This document shows, piece by piece, positions 28,579 through 37,518 of a DNA stretch of 56,729 bases. A program made the position numbers and the translations under genes. The DNA is taken from positions 1-56,729 of the forward strand of contig JBCDCB010000017.1 in assembly GCA_039182735.1 (NCBI GenBank), read 5' to 3'. The DNA is from JBCDCB01 sp039182735. GTDB lineage: Bacteria > Planctomycetota > Phycisphaerae > Phycisphaerales > UBA1924. A model generated the notes under the pieces. The model was not told where the DNA came from, searched no databases, and was given only the letters and a program-made list of their open reading frames with translations. The first letter of the stretch is position 1. Each line of letters opens with the position of its first letter.

Positions 28579-29019
28579 TCAGAGCGCGCTGCGGATCGCG
28601 GTCTTGAGGTCGCTCGAAGACGTGCGGTGCCCGTGCTTGGCGATGACGGAGTTGGTGTCGGCGTCCACGATCGCCATGTACGAACGCTGGTCGCCGCTCT
28701 GTTCCCAGACATCGCTGAGCCCGAGCTCGGCCATGAGGTAGCCGGTCTGCGCCTTGCTGGCTTCGTCGGTCAGGTCGGCGCGGAGGAAGAGCACGCCCTG
28801 CGTCTTGAACTCGTCGTCGATCTTCTCGATGTTCTTCTTGAGGCCCTGGCAACGCGGGCACCAGTCGGCGGTGAAGTCGATGACGAAGACGCTCGCGCCG
28901 CCGTCGGTCATCATGGCTTTCTCGCCGGACGCGGTCGTCGAGAGCCCGAGGGTCGCGGCGCCCGCGAGCCCGAGAACGCCGGCCGCCAGCCCGTTGCGCA
29001 GGGTCATGTGCTTGTTCAT
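28579..29019 (-). CDS. Exported thioredoxin-like protein with CPRC motif
   Basis: A 146-residue thioredoxin-fold protein. Residues 1-32 form a signal sequence (MNKHMTLRNGLAAGVLGLAGAATLGLSTTASG). The active-site region is VIDFTADWCPRCQGLKKN with C54 and C57. The CPRC dipeptide differs from the usual CGPC and probably shifts the redox potential. The rest (VLFLRADLTDE, SYMAIVDADTNSVIAKHGHRTS) follows the thioredoxin/DsbD C-terminal-domain pattern. It is likely a periplasmic dithiol oxidoreductase or reductase relay, similar in outline to the C-terminal domain of DsbD. A DsbD-like membrane partner is not present in the window. The ATG MNKHM was chosen because the signal peptide then begins correctly. 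Confidence 0.85.
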   Translation of the reverse strand: MNKHMTLRNGLAAGVLGLAGAATLGLSTTASGEKAMMTDGGASVFVIDFTADWCPRCQGLKKNIEKIDDEFKTQGVLFLRADLTDEASKAQTGYLMAELGLSDVWEQSGDQRSYMAIVDADTNSVIAKHGHRTSSSDLKTAIRSAL

Positions 29020-29167
29020 ATCGCAGGATCTCCGTTTCGTGTTCCACGAGCGCACGGGCCCGCGAGGTGTGTCGCCACGGACGCGTTTCCATGCCGCGTC
29101 CGCCGTCGCGTGAGCGAACGGCGTGGCGGGCGTGGCTATTCCTGCGATTGTGAGATCGCGTTGCGGC

Positions 29168-30700
29168 TCAGCCGTCCCACGCGAGGCGGGGCTTGCGATC
29201 GGACCCGACGACGTCGATCCGCTTCACCGGCGTGTCCTGCGGCGCGCGCTTCATCGACTCGTGATCCCGCTCGATCTGGTCCGCGATCGCGTGCATCACG
29301 TCCACGAAACGGTCGAGCACTTCCTTCGATTCGGTCTCTGTTGGCTCGACCATCAGGCAGTTGCGCACCGGCCAGTGCATGGTCGGCGTGTGGATGCCGT
29401 AATCGAGCAGGCGCTTGGCGATGTCGTCCAGCGTGACGCCGCGCTCGATGAGATCGCTCGGCACCGTGACGAACTCGTGCGCGCAGAACTTGTTGTTCTT
29501 CGCGTCGAAGTAGGGCATGTGGAAGCGGTCTGCGAGTCGGGCGGCGAGGTAGTTCGCGTTCAGCACCGAGAGCTCGGCGACGTCACGCAGCCCGTCGGGC
29601 CCGCACGCGCGGATGTACGTCCAGCAGCGGACCATGATCCCGAACTGCGTGATGAACGAGCGGACTTTGCCGATGGAGTGCGGGCGGTCGTAGTCGAGGG
29701 CGAACGTGCCGTCGGAGTTCTTCACAACCTGCGGCTTGGGCATGAAGGGCGCGAGGAAGTCACGCATGACGATGGGTCCGCCGCCCGGGCCGCCGCAGCC
29801 GTGCGGCGTGCTGAAGGTCTTGTGCACGTTGTAGTGCATGATGTCGGCGCCGAAGTCCCCGGGTTTGGTCTTGCCGAGGATGGCGTTCATGTTCGCGCCG
29901 TCGAGGTAGAGCAGCCCGCCCGCGCCGTGGATGATGTCGGCGATTTCGAGCACGCGGTCGTCGAAGAGCCCGGCGGTGTTGGGGTTGGTGATCATCAGGC
30001 CCATGACGTTCTCGGGGCCGTGCTCTTCGATGAGCGCTTTGAGTTGGTCGATATCGGTGGAGCCGTTGGTCGTGTCCACCTGGATGACGCCCGCGCCGCA
30101 CATCGCGCAGGAGGCGGGGTTCGTGCCGTGCGCGTTGCTGGGTGCGAAGACGATGTTGCGGTTCGCCTCGCCCTTGCTCGCGAAGTAGGCGCGCATGACC
30201 TTGAGCGCGGTGTACTCGCCGTGCGCGCCGGCGGCGGGCTGCAGGCACGCCTCGTCGAGCCCCGCGATCTCTTCCAGGAACCGGCGCGTCTGGTAGAGCA
30301 ATGCGAGCGCGCCCTGGATGTCGTCATCGTCCTGCATCGGGTGCAGCGACGCGAAGCCCGGCTGTGCCGCGGCGTACTCGTTGATCCGCGGGTTGTACTT
30401 CATCGTGCATGAACCCAGCGGGTAGAACTCGCCGTCGATCGAGAAGTTCTTCCGCGACAGGTGGTGGAAGTGGCGGATCACCTGCAGCTGCCCGAGCTCC
30501 GCGAGCGCCGGCGTCTCACCGAGCAGCTCCTGCGGCACGGGCGTTTCCTCGACGTCGAGCGCCGGGAGCGTCAGCGCTCGGGCGCCGGGCGAGCTCTTCT
30601 CGAAGATCAGCGGCTCATGCGCGCGGTCCCCGATGGTCGTGGGCTCGCTCGGGACGTGCGCGTCAGAGATCGAGGTCGGTTCGCTCATCGTGGTCGTCAT
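29168..30700 (-). CDS. gcvPB: Glycine dehydrogenase (decarboxylating) subunit 2
   Basis: PLP-binding subunit of the two-gene form of the glycine cleavage P-protein, 510 residues. With GcvPA it decarboxylates glycine and passes the aminomethyl group to the lipoyl protein GcvH. Cues are GEFYPLGSCTMKYNPRINE, AGAHGEYTALKVMRAYF and SNAHGTNPASC. The cofactor lysine block is LDGANMNAILG...HYNVHKTFSTPHGCGGPG. MTTTMSEP is preceded by GGAGG. It begins 11 bases after the gcvPA stop, making an obvious operon. GcvH, GcvT and the lipoamide dehydrogenase are not in the window. Confidence 0.96.
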   Translation of the reverse strand: MTTTMSEPTSISDAHVPSEPTTIGDRAHEPLIFEKSSPGARALTLPALDVEETPVPQELLGETPALAELGQLQVIRHFHHLSRKNFSIDGEFYPLGSCTMKYNPRINEYAAAQPGFASLHPMQDDDDIQGALALLYQTRRFLEEIAGLDEACLQPAAGAHGEYTALKVMRAYFASKGEANRNIVFAPSNAHGTNPASCAMCGAGVIQVDTTNGSTDIDQLKALIEEHGPENVMGLMITNPNTAGLFDDRVLEIADIIHGAGGLLYLDGANMNAILGKTKPGDFGADIMHYNVHKTFSTPHGCGGPGGGPIVMRDFLAPFMPKPQVVKNSDGTFALDYDRPHSIGKVRSFITQFGIMVRCWTYIRACGPDGLRDVAELSVLNANYLAARLADRFHMPYFDAKNNKFCAHEFVTVPSDLIERGVTLDDIAKRLLDYGIHTPTMHWPVRNCLMVEPTETESKEVLDRFVDVMHAIADQIERDHESMKRAPQDTPVKRIDVVGSDRKPRLAWDG

Positions 30701-30711
30701 GGTGAGCCTCC

Positions 30712-32088
30712 TCAGGCGCTTCGCGTGATCTCGGCGAGGGCGCGTGCGAATCGATCGAGTTCGTCCTTGGTCCGCTTCTCGGTGACGCTGACCAGCAGGT
30801 CGTGTTCGCCCCCGATGGCGCCGATGCGGTTGTGGCTGAGGTCGATCCCGGCGAGGAAGCCGAACTCTTTCGCCTGATCGATGATGACCCGCGCCGGGAT
30901 CGGGCACTCGACGACGAACTCGTGGAAGAAGTGACCCGGGTACTTGAGCGAGAAGCCGTCGAGCGCGTCGATCTGCTTCGCGAGGTCGTGCGCCTTGTGC
31001 CAGCACTGCTCCGCGACCTCGCGCAGGCCCTGCGGTCCCATCGCCGCCATGTACATCGTCGCGCGGAGCGCGAGCAGGCCCTGGTTCGTGCAAATGTTGC
31101 TCGTCGCCTTCGCGCCGCGGATGTGCTGCTCGCGGGTCTGCAGCGTGAGCGTGAACGCGCGCCGCCCGTCGGCGTCCTCGCTCATGCCGACGAGGCGCCC
31201 CGGCATCTTGCGGGTGAATTCTTTCTTCGCCGCGAAGAGGCCGACGTACGGCCCGCCGAGCTGCAGCGGGATGCCAAGCGGCTGGCCCTCGCCCACCGCG
31301 ATGTCCGCGCCGCTGTCGCCGGGGTTCTTGAGCAGCGCGCACGCGATCGGGTTGCACGACGCGATCGCCAGCGGCTTCTTGCCCGAATCACACGCGCCGC
31401 GCATCGCGTCGAAGCAGGCGCTCCAGTTCTCGACGAGCCCGAAGACATTGGGCGACTGCAGCACGAGGCACGCGGTGTCGTCGTCGCACGCCGCGGTCAC
31501 GTGCTCGGGCGAAACCACGCCGTCGTCGCCCGCGTCTACTTCGACGTACTCCGCGGCGAGGTCGGAAATCATCGTGCGGATCACGTCGCGCGTGTGCGGA
31601 TGCACGCTCGACGCGACGAGCACCCGGCGCTTGCCGGTCATGTTGAGCGAGAGGAGCACGGCTTCGCCCGCCGCCGAGGCCCCCTCATAGAGCGAGGCAT
31701 TGGCGATGTCCATGCCGGTGACGCGCGCGACCTGCGACTGGAACTCGAAGAAGGCCTGCAGCGAGCCCTGCGACGCCTCACCCTGATAGGGCGTGTAGGC
31801 GGTGAGGAACTCGCCGCGAGAGATCATCTGATCGATGAAGGCGGGCACGAAGTGGTCGTACGCGCCGCCGCCCATGAAGCACGAGAGCTCGTGCGTCCCG
31901 CGGTTCTGCTCGGTGAGCTCGGCGATTTCGCGTTGGAGCTCGAGTTCGCTCGCCGCGAGCGGGAGGTCGAGTTCGCCGCGAAGCCGGCTTGACTCGGGAA
32001 TGATCTCGAACAAGGCCTCGATGCTTTCGACTCCGATCGCCTCGAGCATCTCGCCGCGTTGCCGGTCGCTGATGGATGTGTAGTTCAT
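30712..32088 (-). CDS. gcvPA: Glycine dehydrogenase (decarboxylating) subunit 1
   Basis: Partner subunit of the split glycine decarboxylase, 458 residues. Recognised by FLTAYTPYQGEASQGSLQAFFEFQSQVARVTGMDIANASLYEGASA, the ACLVLQSPNVFG block and the AFTLTLQTREQHIRGAKATSNICTNQGLLAL signature near residues 320-360. It forms the active P-protein with GcvPB, whose gene follows directly. The ATG MNYTSISD agrees with the family start; a frame extension upstream has no homology. A short inverted repeat lies in its leader (see the separate entry). The split form is usual in many bacteria and archaea that lack the fused GcvP. Confidence 0.96.
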   Translation of the reverse strand: MNYTSISDRQRGEMLEAIGVESIEALFEIIPESSRLRGELDLPLAASELELQREIAELTEQNRGTHELSCFMGGGAYDHFVPAFIDQMISRGEFLTAYTPYQGEASQGSLQAFFEFQSQVARVTGMDIANASLYEGASAAGEAVLLSLNMTGKRRVLVASSVHPHTRDVIRTMISDLAAEYVEVDAGDDGVVSPEHVTAACDDDTACLVLQSPNVFGLVENWSACFDAMRGACDSGKKPLAIASCNPIACALLKNPGDSGADIAVGEGQPLGIPLQLGGPYVGLFAAKKEFTRKMPGRLVGMSEDADGRRAFTLTLQTREQHIRGAKATSNICTNQGLLALRATMYMAAMGPQGLREVAEQCWHKAHDLAKQIDALDGFSLKYPGHFFHEFVVECPIPARVIIDQAKEFGFLAGIDLSHNRIGAIGGEHDLLVSVTEKRTKDELDRFARALAEITRSA

Positions 32089-32117
32089 CGCGTCGCCTGC
32101 TCCCCGTTTGGAAGGGG

Positions 32118-32142
32118 TCGTGGTGCTGATCCAGAACCACGA
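32118..32142. promoter_or_regulatory. Inverted repeat in gcvPA leader
   Basis: TCGTGGT (32118-32124) and ACCACGA (32136-32142) form a perfect 7-base stem around an 11-base loop, 30 bases upstream of gcvPA within the 174-base divergent spacer. It could be a 5' UTR hairpin or an operator. It does not show the conserved cores of the glycine riboswitch that I know of, so I do not call it one. Confidence 0.3.
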
Positions 32143-32262
32143 TAGGCCGATGTGCCCTCCCACCGAACAATGGGCAAGCGGGTCCGCCGCCCGTCATTGA
32201 AAGAACCCGTACCATCACTTTCGATCCGCCCTCGCAGGGTGGAAGTTCGTGGAGGTGTCGAT

Positions 32263-34263
32263 ATGCGTCGCTGGTCAGTCTTGGTGTGTGGGATCGGTTC
32301 ACTCGCGTTGGTCGCCGGGGGGTGCGCCGATTCGTCTTCGCAGCGCGCGGGCGGCGAGCGGGCAAGCGCGTCGCCTCGTCCGGTCGCGTCGGACGCCGGG
32401 GCCCGGGACTACGCCGTTCGCGACGCGCTCACCGCCATGGGCCCGGACACCGCGAGCTATCACAACCACGCCTTCACCTTGTCGAACACGTACTTCGAGG
32501 GGCGCGATCCCGGGATGATCGGGAACCAGCGCGCCGCGGAGTACCTCGCCGAGAAGTTCGCCGACATCGGGCTCGAGCCGTTCGTGACCACCCGAGGCGC
32601 GCCCGACGCCCGCGACCCCCTCGCCGCCGAGGCCGTCAACGGCCGCTCCTACTTCCACACTTTCTTTGTGAACGACACCGTCGTCGCGCGGCAGGAGTCG
32701 ATGCGGGTCGCCGGGCGGACCATGAAGCCCGGTGTCGAGTTCGCCGCCCTCGGCATCTCCGAGAGCGGGAGCGTCACCGGCGAGCCGGTCTTCGTCGGGT
32801 ACTCCATCGCCGACGGGCCCAACGGGTACAACTCGTTTGGCGAAGACGACGATCTCACCGGCAAGATCGCCGTGATGTTCCGTTTCGAGCCCATGGGCCC
32901 CGACGGGGAGAGCCTGTGGGGACGCGGCGGGGCGTGGAGCCGTCGCGCGTCGTTCGCCAACAAGATCAACGCCGCCGTCGATCGCGGTGCCGCCGGCATC
33001 GTTGTCGTCCACCCCGTGATGTGCGCCGACCCGCGTGCCCAGAGCCTTCCCCGGACGCACGAGGTCTCCACCGGTCGCGCCGGTGTCCCGATCGTCGTGG
33101 TCTCCGCGCAGGCCTCTGACGAGTTCTTCAGCCTCATCGACGGCGAACGCAGGACGGCGCTCCAGCTCCGCCGCATCGCCGACAAGCTGGGAGCCGGCGA
33201 GCGCGGCGTCATTCCCATGTCCTCCGGCGGGTCGATTTCGATCAGCGTCGAGCTCGAACGACCCGAGGTCGCCACCTGGAACGTCGCCGGCCTCCTGCCC
33301 GGGAAGGGCGGCCTCGCACGCGAGTACGTCGTCGTCGGTGCCCACTTCGACCACCTCGGGCTCGGGTTCTACGGGTCGCGCTCGCCCGACCGCGCCGGCA
33401 CCATCCACCCCGGCGCCGATGACAACGCCAGCGGCACCGCGGGCGTGATCGTCGCCGCCGAAATCCTCACACGCCGCTACGACGCCATGCCCGCGAACGC
33501 AGACGCGCGCTCGGTGCTCTTCGTCGGGTTTTCGGCCGAGGAAATGGGCCTCATCGGCTCGCGCGAGTTCGTCGGCCTCGAAGAGATCACCAGCGACAGC
33601 ACCTACGCCATGATCAACCTCGACATGATCGGGCGCCTCCGCGATGACAACCTCGAGATCAGCGGCGTCGGGACCGCCGAGGACTGGACCGACGTCCTCA
33701 CCCAGGCCAACCGGTCCCACGGGCTGAACATCGACTTCGATCGCGGCGGCGTCGGCCCCTCCGACCACGCCAACTTCTATCGCGACCAGATCCCCGCCGT
33801 CCACTTCTTTAGCGGGCTCCACCGCGACTACCACACAGATCGCGACACGCCGGAACTGCTCAACATCCGAGGCGGCGCGAAGATCAGCGCCTACGCCGCC
33901 GACGCGGTCGAGCTGCTCGCCACCCGCCGCGCGCCATTCACCTTTCAGACCACGCAGAACCCCGGGCAGGGCGGCATGGCCAACGTCTCCGTCCGCCTCG
34001 GCGTCGCGCCGGGCAACTACGGCGAAGAGGGACAGGGCGTGCTCATCGGCGACGTCTTCGAGGGCACCTCCGCCGACAAGGGCGGCATCAAGGCCGGCGA
34101 TGTCCTCGTCAAGTGGGGCGACAAAGATGTCACCAGCGTTGTGTCCATGATGGAACGCCTCTCCGAGCACGAGCCCGGCGACAAGGTCACCGTGATCGTG
34201 GAGCGCGACGGGAAGCGCGTGCCGCTCAACATCGAACTCCAAGGCCGCGGCGGCGGCGGGTGA
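32263..34263 (+). CDS. M28-family zinc aminopeptidase lipoprotein with PA and PDZ domains
   Basis: A 666-residue predicted lipoprotein (lipobox AGGC, C21), therefore outside the cytoplasm. A protease-associated-like region lies at about 140-300. The M28 catalytic domain follows, with metal ligands and catalytic residues visible: H361 and D363 (GAHFDHLG), D386 (GADDNASG), E426/E427 (SAEEMG), D454 (NLDMIG) and H524 (DYHTDRDTPE). The C-terminal 85 residues form a PDZ domain (VLIGDVFEGTSADKGGIKAGDVLVKWGD). The likely job is trimming peptides, with the PDZ domain guiding substrates or complexes. Ribosome site GGAGG lies at 32251. It is divergent from gcvPA. Confidence 0.94.
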   Translation: MRRWSVLVCGIGSLALVAGGCADSSSQRAGGERASASPRPVASDAGARDYAVRDALTAMGPDTASYHNHAFTLSNTYFEGRDPGMIGNQRAAEYLAEKFADIGLEPFVTTRGAPDARDPLAAEAVNGRSYFHTFFVNDTVVARQESMRVAGRTMKPGVEFAALGISESGSVTGEPVFVGYSIADGPNGYNSFGEDDDLTGKIAVMFRFEPMGPDGESLWGRGGAWSRRASFANKINAAVDRGAAGIVVVHPVMCADPRAQSLPRTHEVSTGRAGVPIVVVSAQASDEFFSLIDGERRTALQLRRIADKLGAGERGVIPMSSGGSISISVELERPEVATWNVAGLLPGKGGLAREYVVVGAHFDHLGLGFYGSRSPDRAGTIHPGADDNASGTAGVIVAAEILTRRYDAMPANADARSVLFVGFSAEEMGLIGSREFVGLEEITSDSTYAMINLDMIGRLRDDNLEISGVGTAEDWTDVLTQANRSHGLNIDFDRGGVGPSDHANFYRDQIPAVHFFSGLHRDYHTDRDTPELLNIRGGAKISAYAADAVELLATRRAPFTFQTTQNPGQGGMANVSVRLGVAPGNYGEEGQGVLIGDVFEGTSADKGGIKAGDVLVKWGDKDVTSVVSMMERLSEHEPGDKVTVIVERDGKRVPLNIELQGRGGGG

Positions 34264-34321
34264 GCCCCGCGCCATCTTCCACTACGATCAATGGGTCCCG
34301 CACCCGCCACAGGAACCCGAC

Positions 34322-35188
34322 ATGATCCGCCCTGCGTTCTCGACAACCGCCTGCCCCGACTGGACCCTGCAAGAGGTCGTCGAGCACGCCGCAACGTGGG
34401 GCTTCGAGGGCGTCGAGATGCGCTCCTTCGGTCGCGGTGGGGTCGGGCCGGGCGGCGGACTCGCCAGCGATCCCGGGATGACCGCCGGCTCCAAGGTCCG
34501 CGCGCTCTTCGAAGACGCTGGCCTCGACGCCTGCGGCATCGCAACGGGCATCTCCTTCGACGCGCCCATCATCCCGCCCGTCATCGGGCGCGTGCTGCCC
34601 TCGTTCGAAGCCAGCGTCGTGGACGCCAAGCACGCGCTCGACGTCGCGGAAGACTGCGCCGCGTCCTATGTCCGCGTTTACCCCTTCAAGACCCACACGT
34701 TCGAGACGCAGCACGCCGTTCGCCGGCGCATCGTCGAGCGTCTCAAGAAGGCGTCGGACCACGCGAGCCGCAAGGGATGCGTGCTTGTGCTCGAGAACGC
34801 CGGTGCCTTCCCGCGTGCCGAGGACATCGCCGAGATCATCGTCCGCGTTGGCAGCCCCAACCTCTTCGCTGGGTACGACATCCAGTCGGCGTGCCTCGAC
34901 GGCGACGACCCCATCGAGGGCGTCAAGCTGCTCGCCCGCCGCCTCGCCTTCGCGCGCGTGCGGGATCTGCAATCCAGCACGCCCGTGGCGCTGGGCGAAG
35001 GCGACCTGCCGGTCCGAGACTTCATTCGCGCCGTCAGCGAACACGCCAAGAACTGCTGGACCGTGTTCTCGTGGGACCGCCTCTGGCTCCCCGAACTCGA
35101 CCACGCGAGCGATGTCATGCCCGGCGTGCCCAAGCTCCTTTATGAGTGGGCCTCGCCCGGCGCACGCGCCAACCATCACGCCGCGTGA
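34322..35188 (+). CDS. Sugar phosphate isomerase/epimerase-like TIM barrel protein
   Basis: A 288-residue AP-endonuclease-2-like/xylose-isomerase-like TIM barrel. The start is FSTTACPDWTLQEVVEHAATWGFEGVEMRS, then DAKHALDVAEDCAASYVRVYP and KGCVLVLENAGAFPRAEDIAEII. The metal-ligand-like acids are E (LENAG) and D (GYDIQSA). This superfamily includes sugar epimerases, inosose dehydratases and hydroxypyruvate isomerases; nothing here decides between them. It overlaps queG by four bases (GTGA), so the two are translationally coupled. That coupling is probably a matter of compact gene order rather than shared chemistry. Confidence 0.88.
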   Translation: MIRPAFSTTACPDWTLQEVVEHAATWGFEGVEMRSFGRGGVGPGGGLASDPGMTAGSKVRALFEDAGLDACGIATGISFDAPIIPPVIGRVLPSFEASVVDAKHALDVAEDCAASYVRVYPFKTHTFETQHAVRRRIVERLKKASDHASRKGCVLVLENAGAFPRAEDIAEIIVRVGSPNLFAGYDIQSACLDGDDPIEGVKLLARRLAFARVRDLQSSTPVALGEGDLPVRDFIRAVSEHAKNCWTVFSWDRLWLPELDHASDVMPGVPKLLYEWASPGARANHHAA

Positions 35189-36255
35189 CCGCCGACGCGC
35201 ACCAGCGCGCGGAGGACGTCATCAAGCGCTGCGTCGATCTCGGCTTCGCAAACGCCGGCATCGCGCCCGTTCATCCATCCGACTACGCCGACGAGTTCCA
35301 CGCCTGGCTCGACAAAGGCAAGCACGGCCCGATGTCGTGGCTTGCCGAGCACGCCGAGGTTCGCACCGATCCCGCCGCACTCCTGGACGGCGCCCGCTCG
35401 ATCATCATGGTCGCCGATCAGTACGCGACGCGCAACGACCCGCCCGATGCGCCTGCACCGGGCGTTGGCAGGATCGCACGCTACGCGCGCGGCGATGATT
35501 ACCACAAAGTCATCAAGAAGCGTCTGCACACCCTCGCCGATGCACTCCGCGAGGCGTACCCGGACCACGCGTTCCGCGCCTGCGTCGATACCGCGCCGCT
35601 CATGGAACGTGAGCACGCCGCCCGCGCCGGGCTCGGATGGGTCGGCAAGCACACGCTGCTCATCGATCCCCTCCGCGGCTCGTACCTGTTGCTCGGCGCG
35701 CTGCTTACCACGCTCGAGCTCGAACCGCCCGCGACGCAGCGCGCGATCCCGGATCACTGCGGCACGTGCACCCGCTGCATCGACGCTTGCCCGACGGACG
35801 CCATCACGCCCTATTCCGTGGACGCGCGACGCTGCATCGCCACGCTCACGATCGAGCAGCGCACGCCGATCGATCCAGCGTTCCACGAGCCGATCGGTGA
35901 CTGGATCTTCGGCTGCGACATTTGCCAGCAGGTGTGCCCGCACAACTCGCCGCGCACCGATCCTGTCGATGTGGGCGATATCAACCCCGCGTACGCGCCG
36001 AGGCGCACCGGCTTCGACCTGCTCGACGTGCTCGCCTGGCAAGAACACGATCGGCGGGACGCGTTCACAACCTCGGCGATGAAACGCGCGACGCTCGCGA
36101 TGATGCGGCGCAACGCTGTCATTGCCGCCGGAAACGTACTGCGCACGCAAGACCTGCCTGCGCTGCGCGCACGGGTCGAGGCGATCGCCGGCGACGAGCA
36201 CGAGGATGGGCTGGTGCGCCACGCGGCGCGTGTGGTCACGTCGTCGCGTCGGTGA
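35185..36255 (+). CDS. queG: Epoxyqueuosine reductase
   Basis: QueG, 356 residues, the cobalamin- and Fe-S-dependent enzyme that performs the last step of queuosine synthesis in tRNA by reducing epoxyqueuosine. Markers are the catalytic aspartate in CVDTAPLMEREHAARAGLGWVGKHTLLI (D135) and two ferredoxin-type clusters: C192, C195, C198, C202 (CGTCTRCIDACPTDAI) and C217 with C244, C247, C251 (CDICQQVCPHN). A helical repeat region ends the protein (TSAMKRATLAMMRRNAVIAAGN). The GTG start overlaps the TGA of the TIM-barrel gene. The 3' end overlaps the convergent superoxide dismutase gene by 20 bases. Other queuosine genes are not in the window. Confidence 0.95.
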   Translation: MTADAHQRAEDVIKRCVDLGFANAGIAPVHPSDYADEFHAWLDKGKHGPMSWLAEHAEVRTDPAALLDGARSIIMVADQYATRNDPPDAPAPGVGRIARYARGDDYHKVIKKRLHTLADALREAYPDHAFRACVDTAPLMEREHAARAGLGWVGKHTLLIDPLRGSYLLLGALLTTLELEPPATQRAIPDHCGTCTRCIDACPTDAITPYSVDARRCIATLTIEQRTPIDPAFHEPIGDWIFGCDICQQVCPHNSPRTDPVDVGDINPAYAPRRTGFDLLDVLAWQEHDRRDAFTTSAMKRATLAMMRRNAVIAAGNVLRTQDLPALRARVEAIAGDEHEDGLVRHAARVVTSSRR

Positions 36256-37012
36256 ACTGCTGCTGCACGAACTGCCAGTTGATGAGGTCCATGAACGCGT
36301 CGAGGTACTCGCCCCGCTTGTTCTGGTACTTCAGGTAGTACGCGTGTTCCCACACGTCCACGCCGAGCAGCGGCACGCACGCGGTGGGCAGCAGTTTCTG
36401 CTGGCTCTCCATCTGCACGCAGAGGAGTCGGCGGCCGATGGGTTCCCACACGAGCCAGCCCCAGCCCGAGCCCTCGACCTGCTGCGCCGTGCTCTTGAAC
36501 TGCGCTGCGAACTTCTCGAACGAGCCGAAGTCCTTGGCGATCTGCGTGGCGAGCTCGCCGGTGGGTTCGCCGCCCCCGCCGCGCCCGTTCGGCGCCATGC
36601 CCATCCAGTAGATCATGTGGTTGATGTGCCCGGAGCCGGCAAAGGTCAGCTTCTTCGCCCAGTACCCCGTCAGGCTCGCGTCACCCTCGCCCTCGCGGAT
36701 CGCTTCGAGCTCGGCGAGCGCGGTGTTCATCCCGTTGACGTACCCCTGGTGGTGCCGGCGGTGGTGGATCTCCACCGTCTCGCTGTCGAGCATCGGCTCG
36801 AGCGCATCGGCTCGGTAGGGCAGCGAAGGCAGGATGTAGCGCCCGTCCTTGAAGCCCTTGTCCGTCACCTTGGGCATCACGCCGAAGCTGCGTCCGGCCT
36901 GCCCGAAAGCCTGCGACGCCAGCAGGGCGGCGGCACCGGCGCCGGCCGCCGTCAACACCTCGCGGCGCGGCAACGCGCTCATCATCTCGTTCGGGTTCGG
37001 TTCGCTGTGCAT
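36236..37012 (-). CDS. Fe/Mn superoxide dismutase with twin-arginine-type signal
   Basis: Iron/manganese superoxide dismutase, 258 residues. The four metal ligands are seen in EIHHRRHHQGYVNGMN (first His), GHINHMIYWMG (second His) and DVWEHAYYLKYQN (Asp and His). Ahead of the enzyme is an N-terminal extension with PRREVLTAAGAGAAALLASQAFGQA, a twin-arginine followed by a hydrophobic stretch, as in Tat signals. Export of a folded metal-loaded enzyme to the periplasm is therefore likely. AGGAGG lies 8 bases before the ATG at 37012; another ATG two codons earlier is too close to it. Metal preference cannot be decided. It overlaps queG by 20 bases at the 3' end. Confidence 0.93.
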   Translation of the reverse strand: MHSEPNPNEMMSALPRREVLTAAGAGAAALLASQAFGQAGRSFGVMPKVTDKGFKDGRYILPSLPYRADALEPMLDSETVEIHHRRHHQGYVNGMNTALAELEAIREGEGDASLTGYWAKKLTFAGSGHINHMIYWMGMAPNGRGGGGEPTGELATQIAKDFGSFEKFAAQFKSTAQQVEGSGWGWLVWEPIGRRLLCVQMESQQKLLPTACVPLLGVDVWEHAYYLKYQNKRGEYLDAFMDLINWQFVQQQFTDATT

Positions 37013-37065
37013 CGTCATCGCCTCCTTTGATCGTGTCGCGGGCATGGTACGAGACGCCCACGCCC

Positions 37066-37518
37066 TCACCGTTTGATGCGACGGATCTCACGCTCGAGTC
37101 GGCTCACATCCCGCTCCAGCGATGACACGCTGCGTTCGAGCGTCCGGACAAGCGACTCCGCCCCGCCGTCGTCGTCGAGTTCCCGCTCCAGCCGCTGCAC
37201 CCGCCGGGCGAGGTCGTCGAGCGAGCGCTCGCGCACGCGATCGCCCGCCCGGTCGGTCACGCCGGGGTCCTCCAGTCGAGCGATCCGGCGCGAGATCGAG
37301 GCCCGCGCCTCGCGGTCGTCGAGCAGGACCTGCGCGATCGCGCGGAGCGCCTCTTCGGTGGTTCCCTCGTGCTCGTCCGCCGCGAGCGACGCAACGACTT
37401 CGAGGGGTGTCGGTTTCACGGGTGCGGGCTGTTCGCTCGGCTGGGCTGCCACGATGGCAGTCCCGCTGCCGATGAGCGCACAGGTCAACAGTCCGGCGAT
37501 TGTTCGAACGCGTGGCAT
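37066..37518 (-). CDS. Secreted coiled-coil protein of unknown function
   Basis: A 150-residue protein with a clear signal peptide (MPRVRTIAGLLTCALIGSGTAIVAAQ). A charged, helical mature part ends in heptad-like coiled coil (VQRLERELDDDGG... LERSVSSLERDVSRLEREI). No family recognised. AAGGAG lies 8-9 bases before the ATG. It is divergent from the Bat operon (122-base spacer) and sits upstream of the superoxide dismutase gene on the same strand, 53 bases apart. A periplasmic structural or adaptor role is a guess. Confidence 0.75.
   Translation of the reverse strand: MPRVRTIAGLLTCALIGSGTAIVAAQPSEQPAPVKPTPLEVVASLAADEHEGTTEEALRAIAQVLLDDREARASISRRIARLEDPGVTDRAGDRVRERSLDDLARRVQRLERELDDDGGAESLVRTLERSVSSLERDVSRLEREIRRIKR

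Noticed and set aside
32089..32262. Glycine riboswitch before gcvPA
   Set aside because: I could not find the conserved core sequences on the minus strand; only a simple inverted repeat is present.
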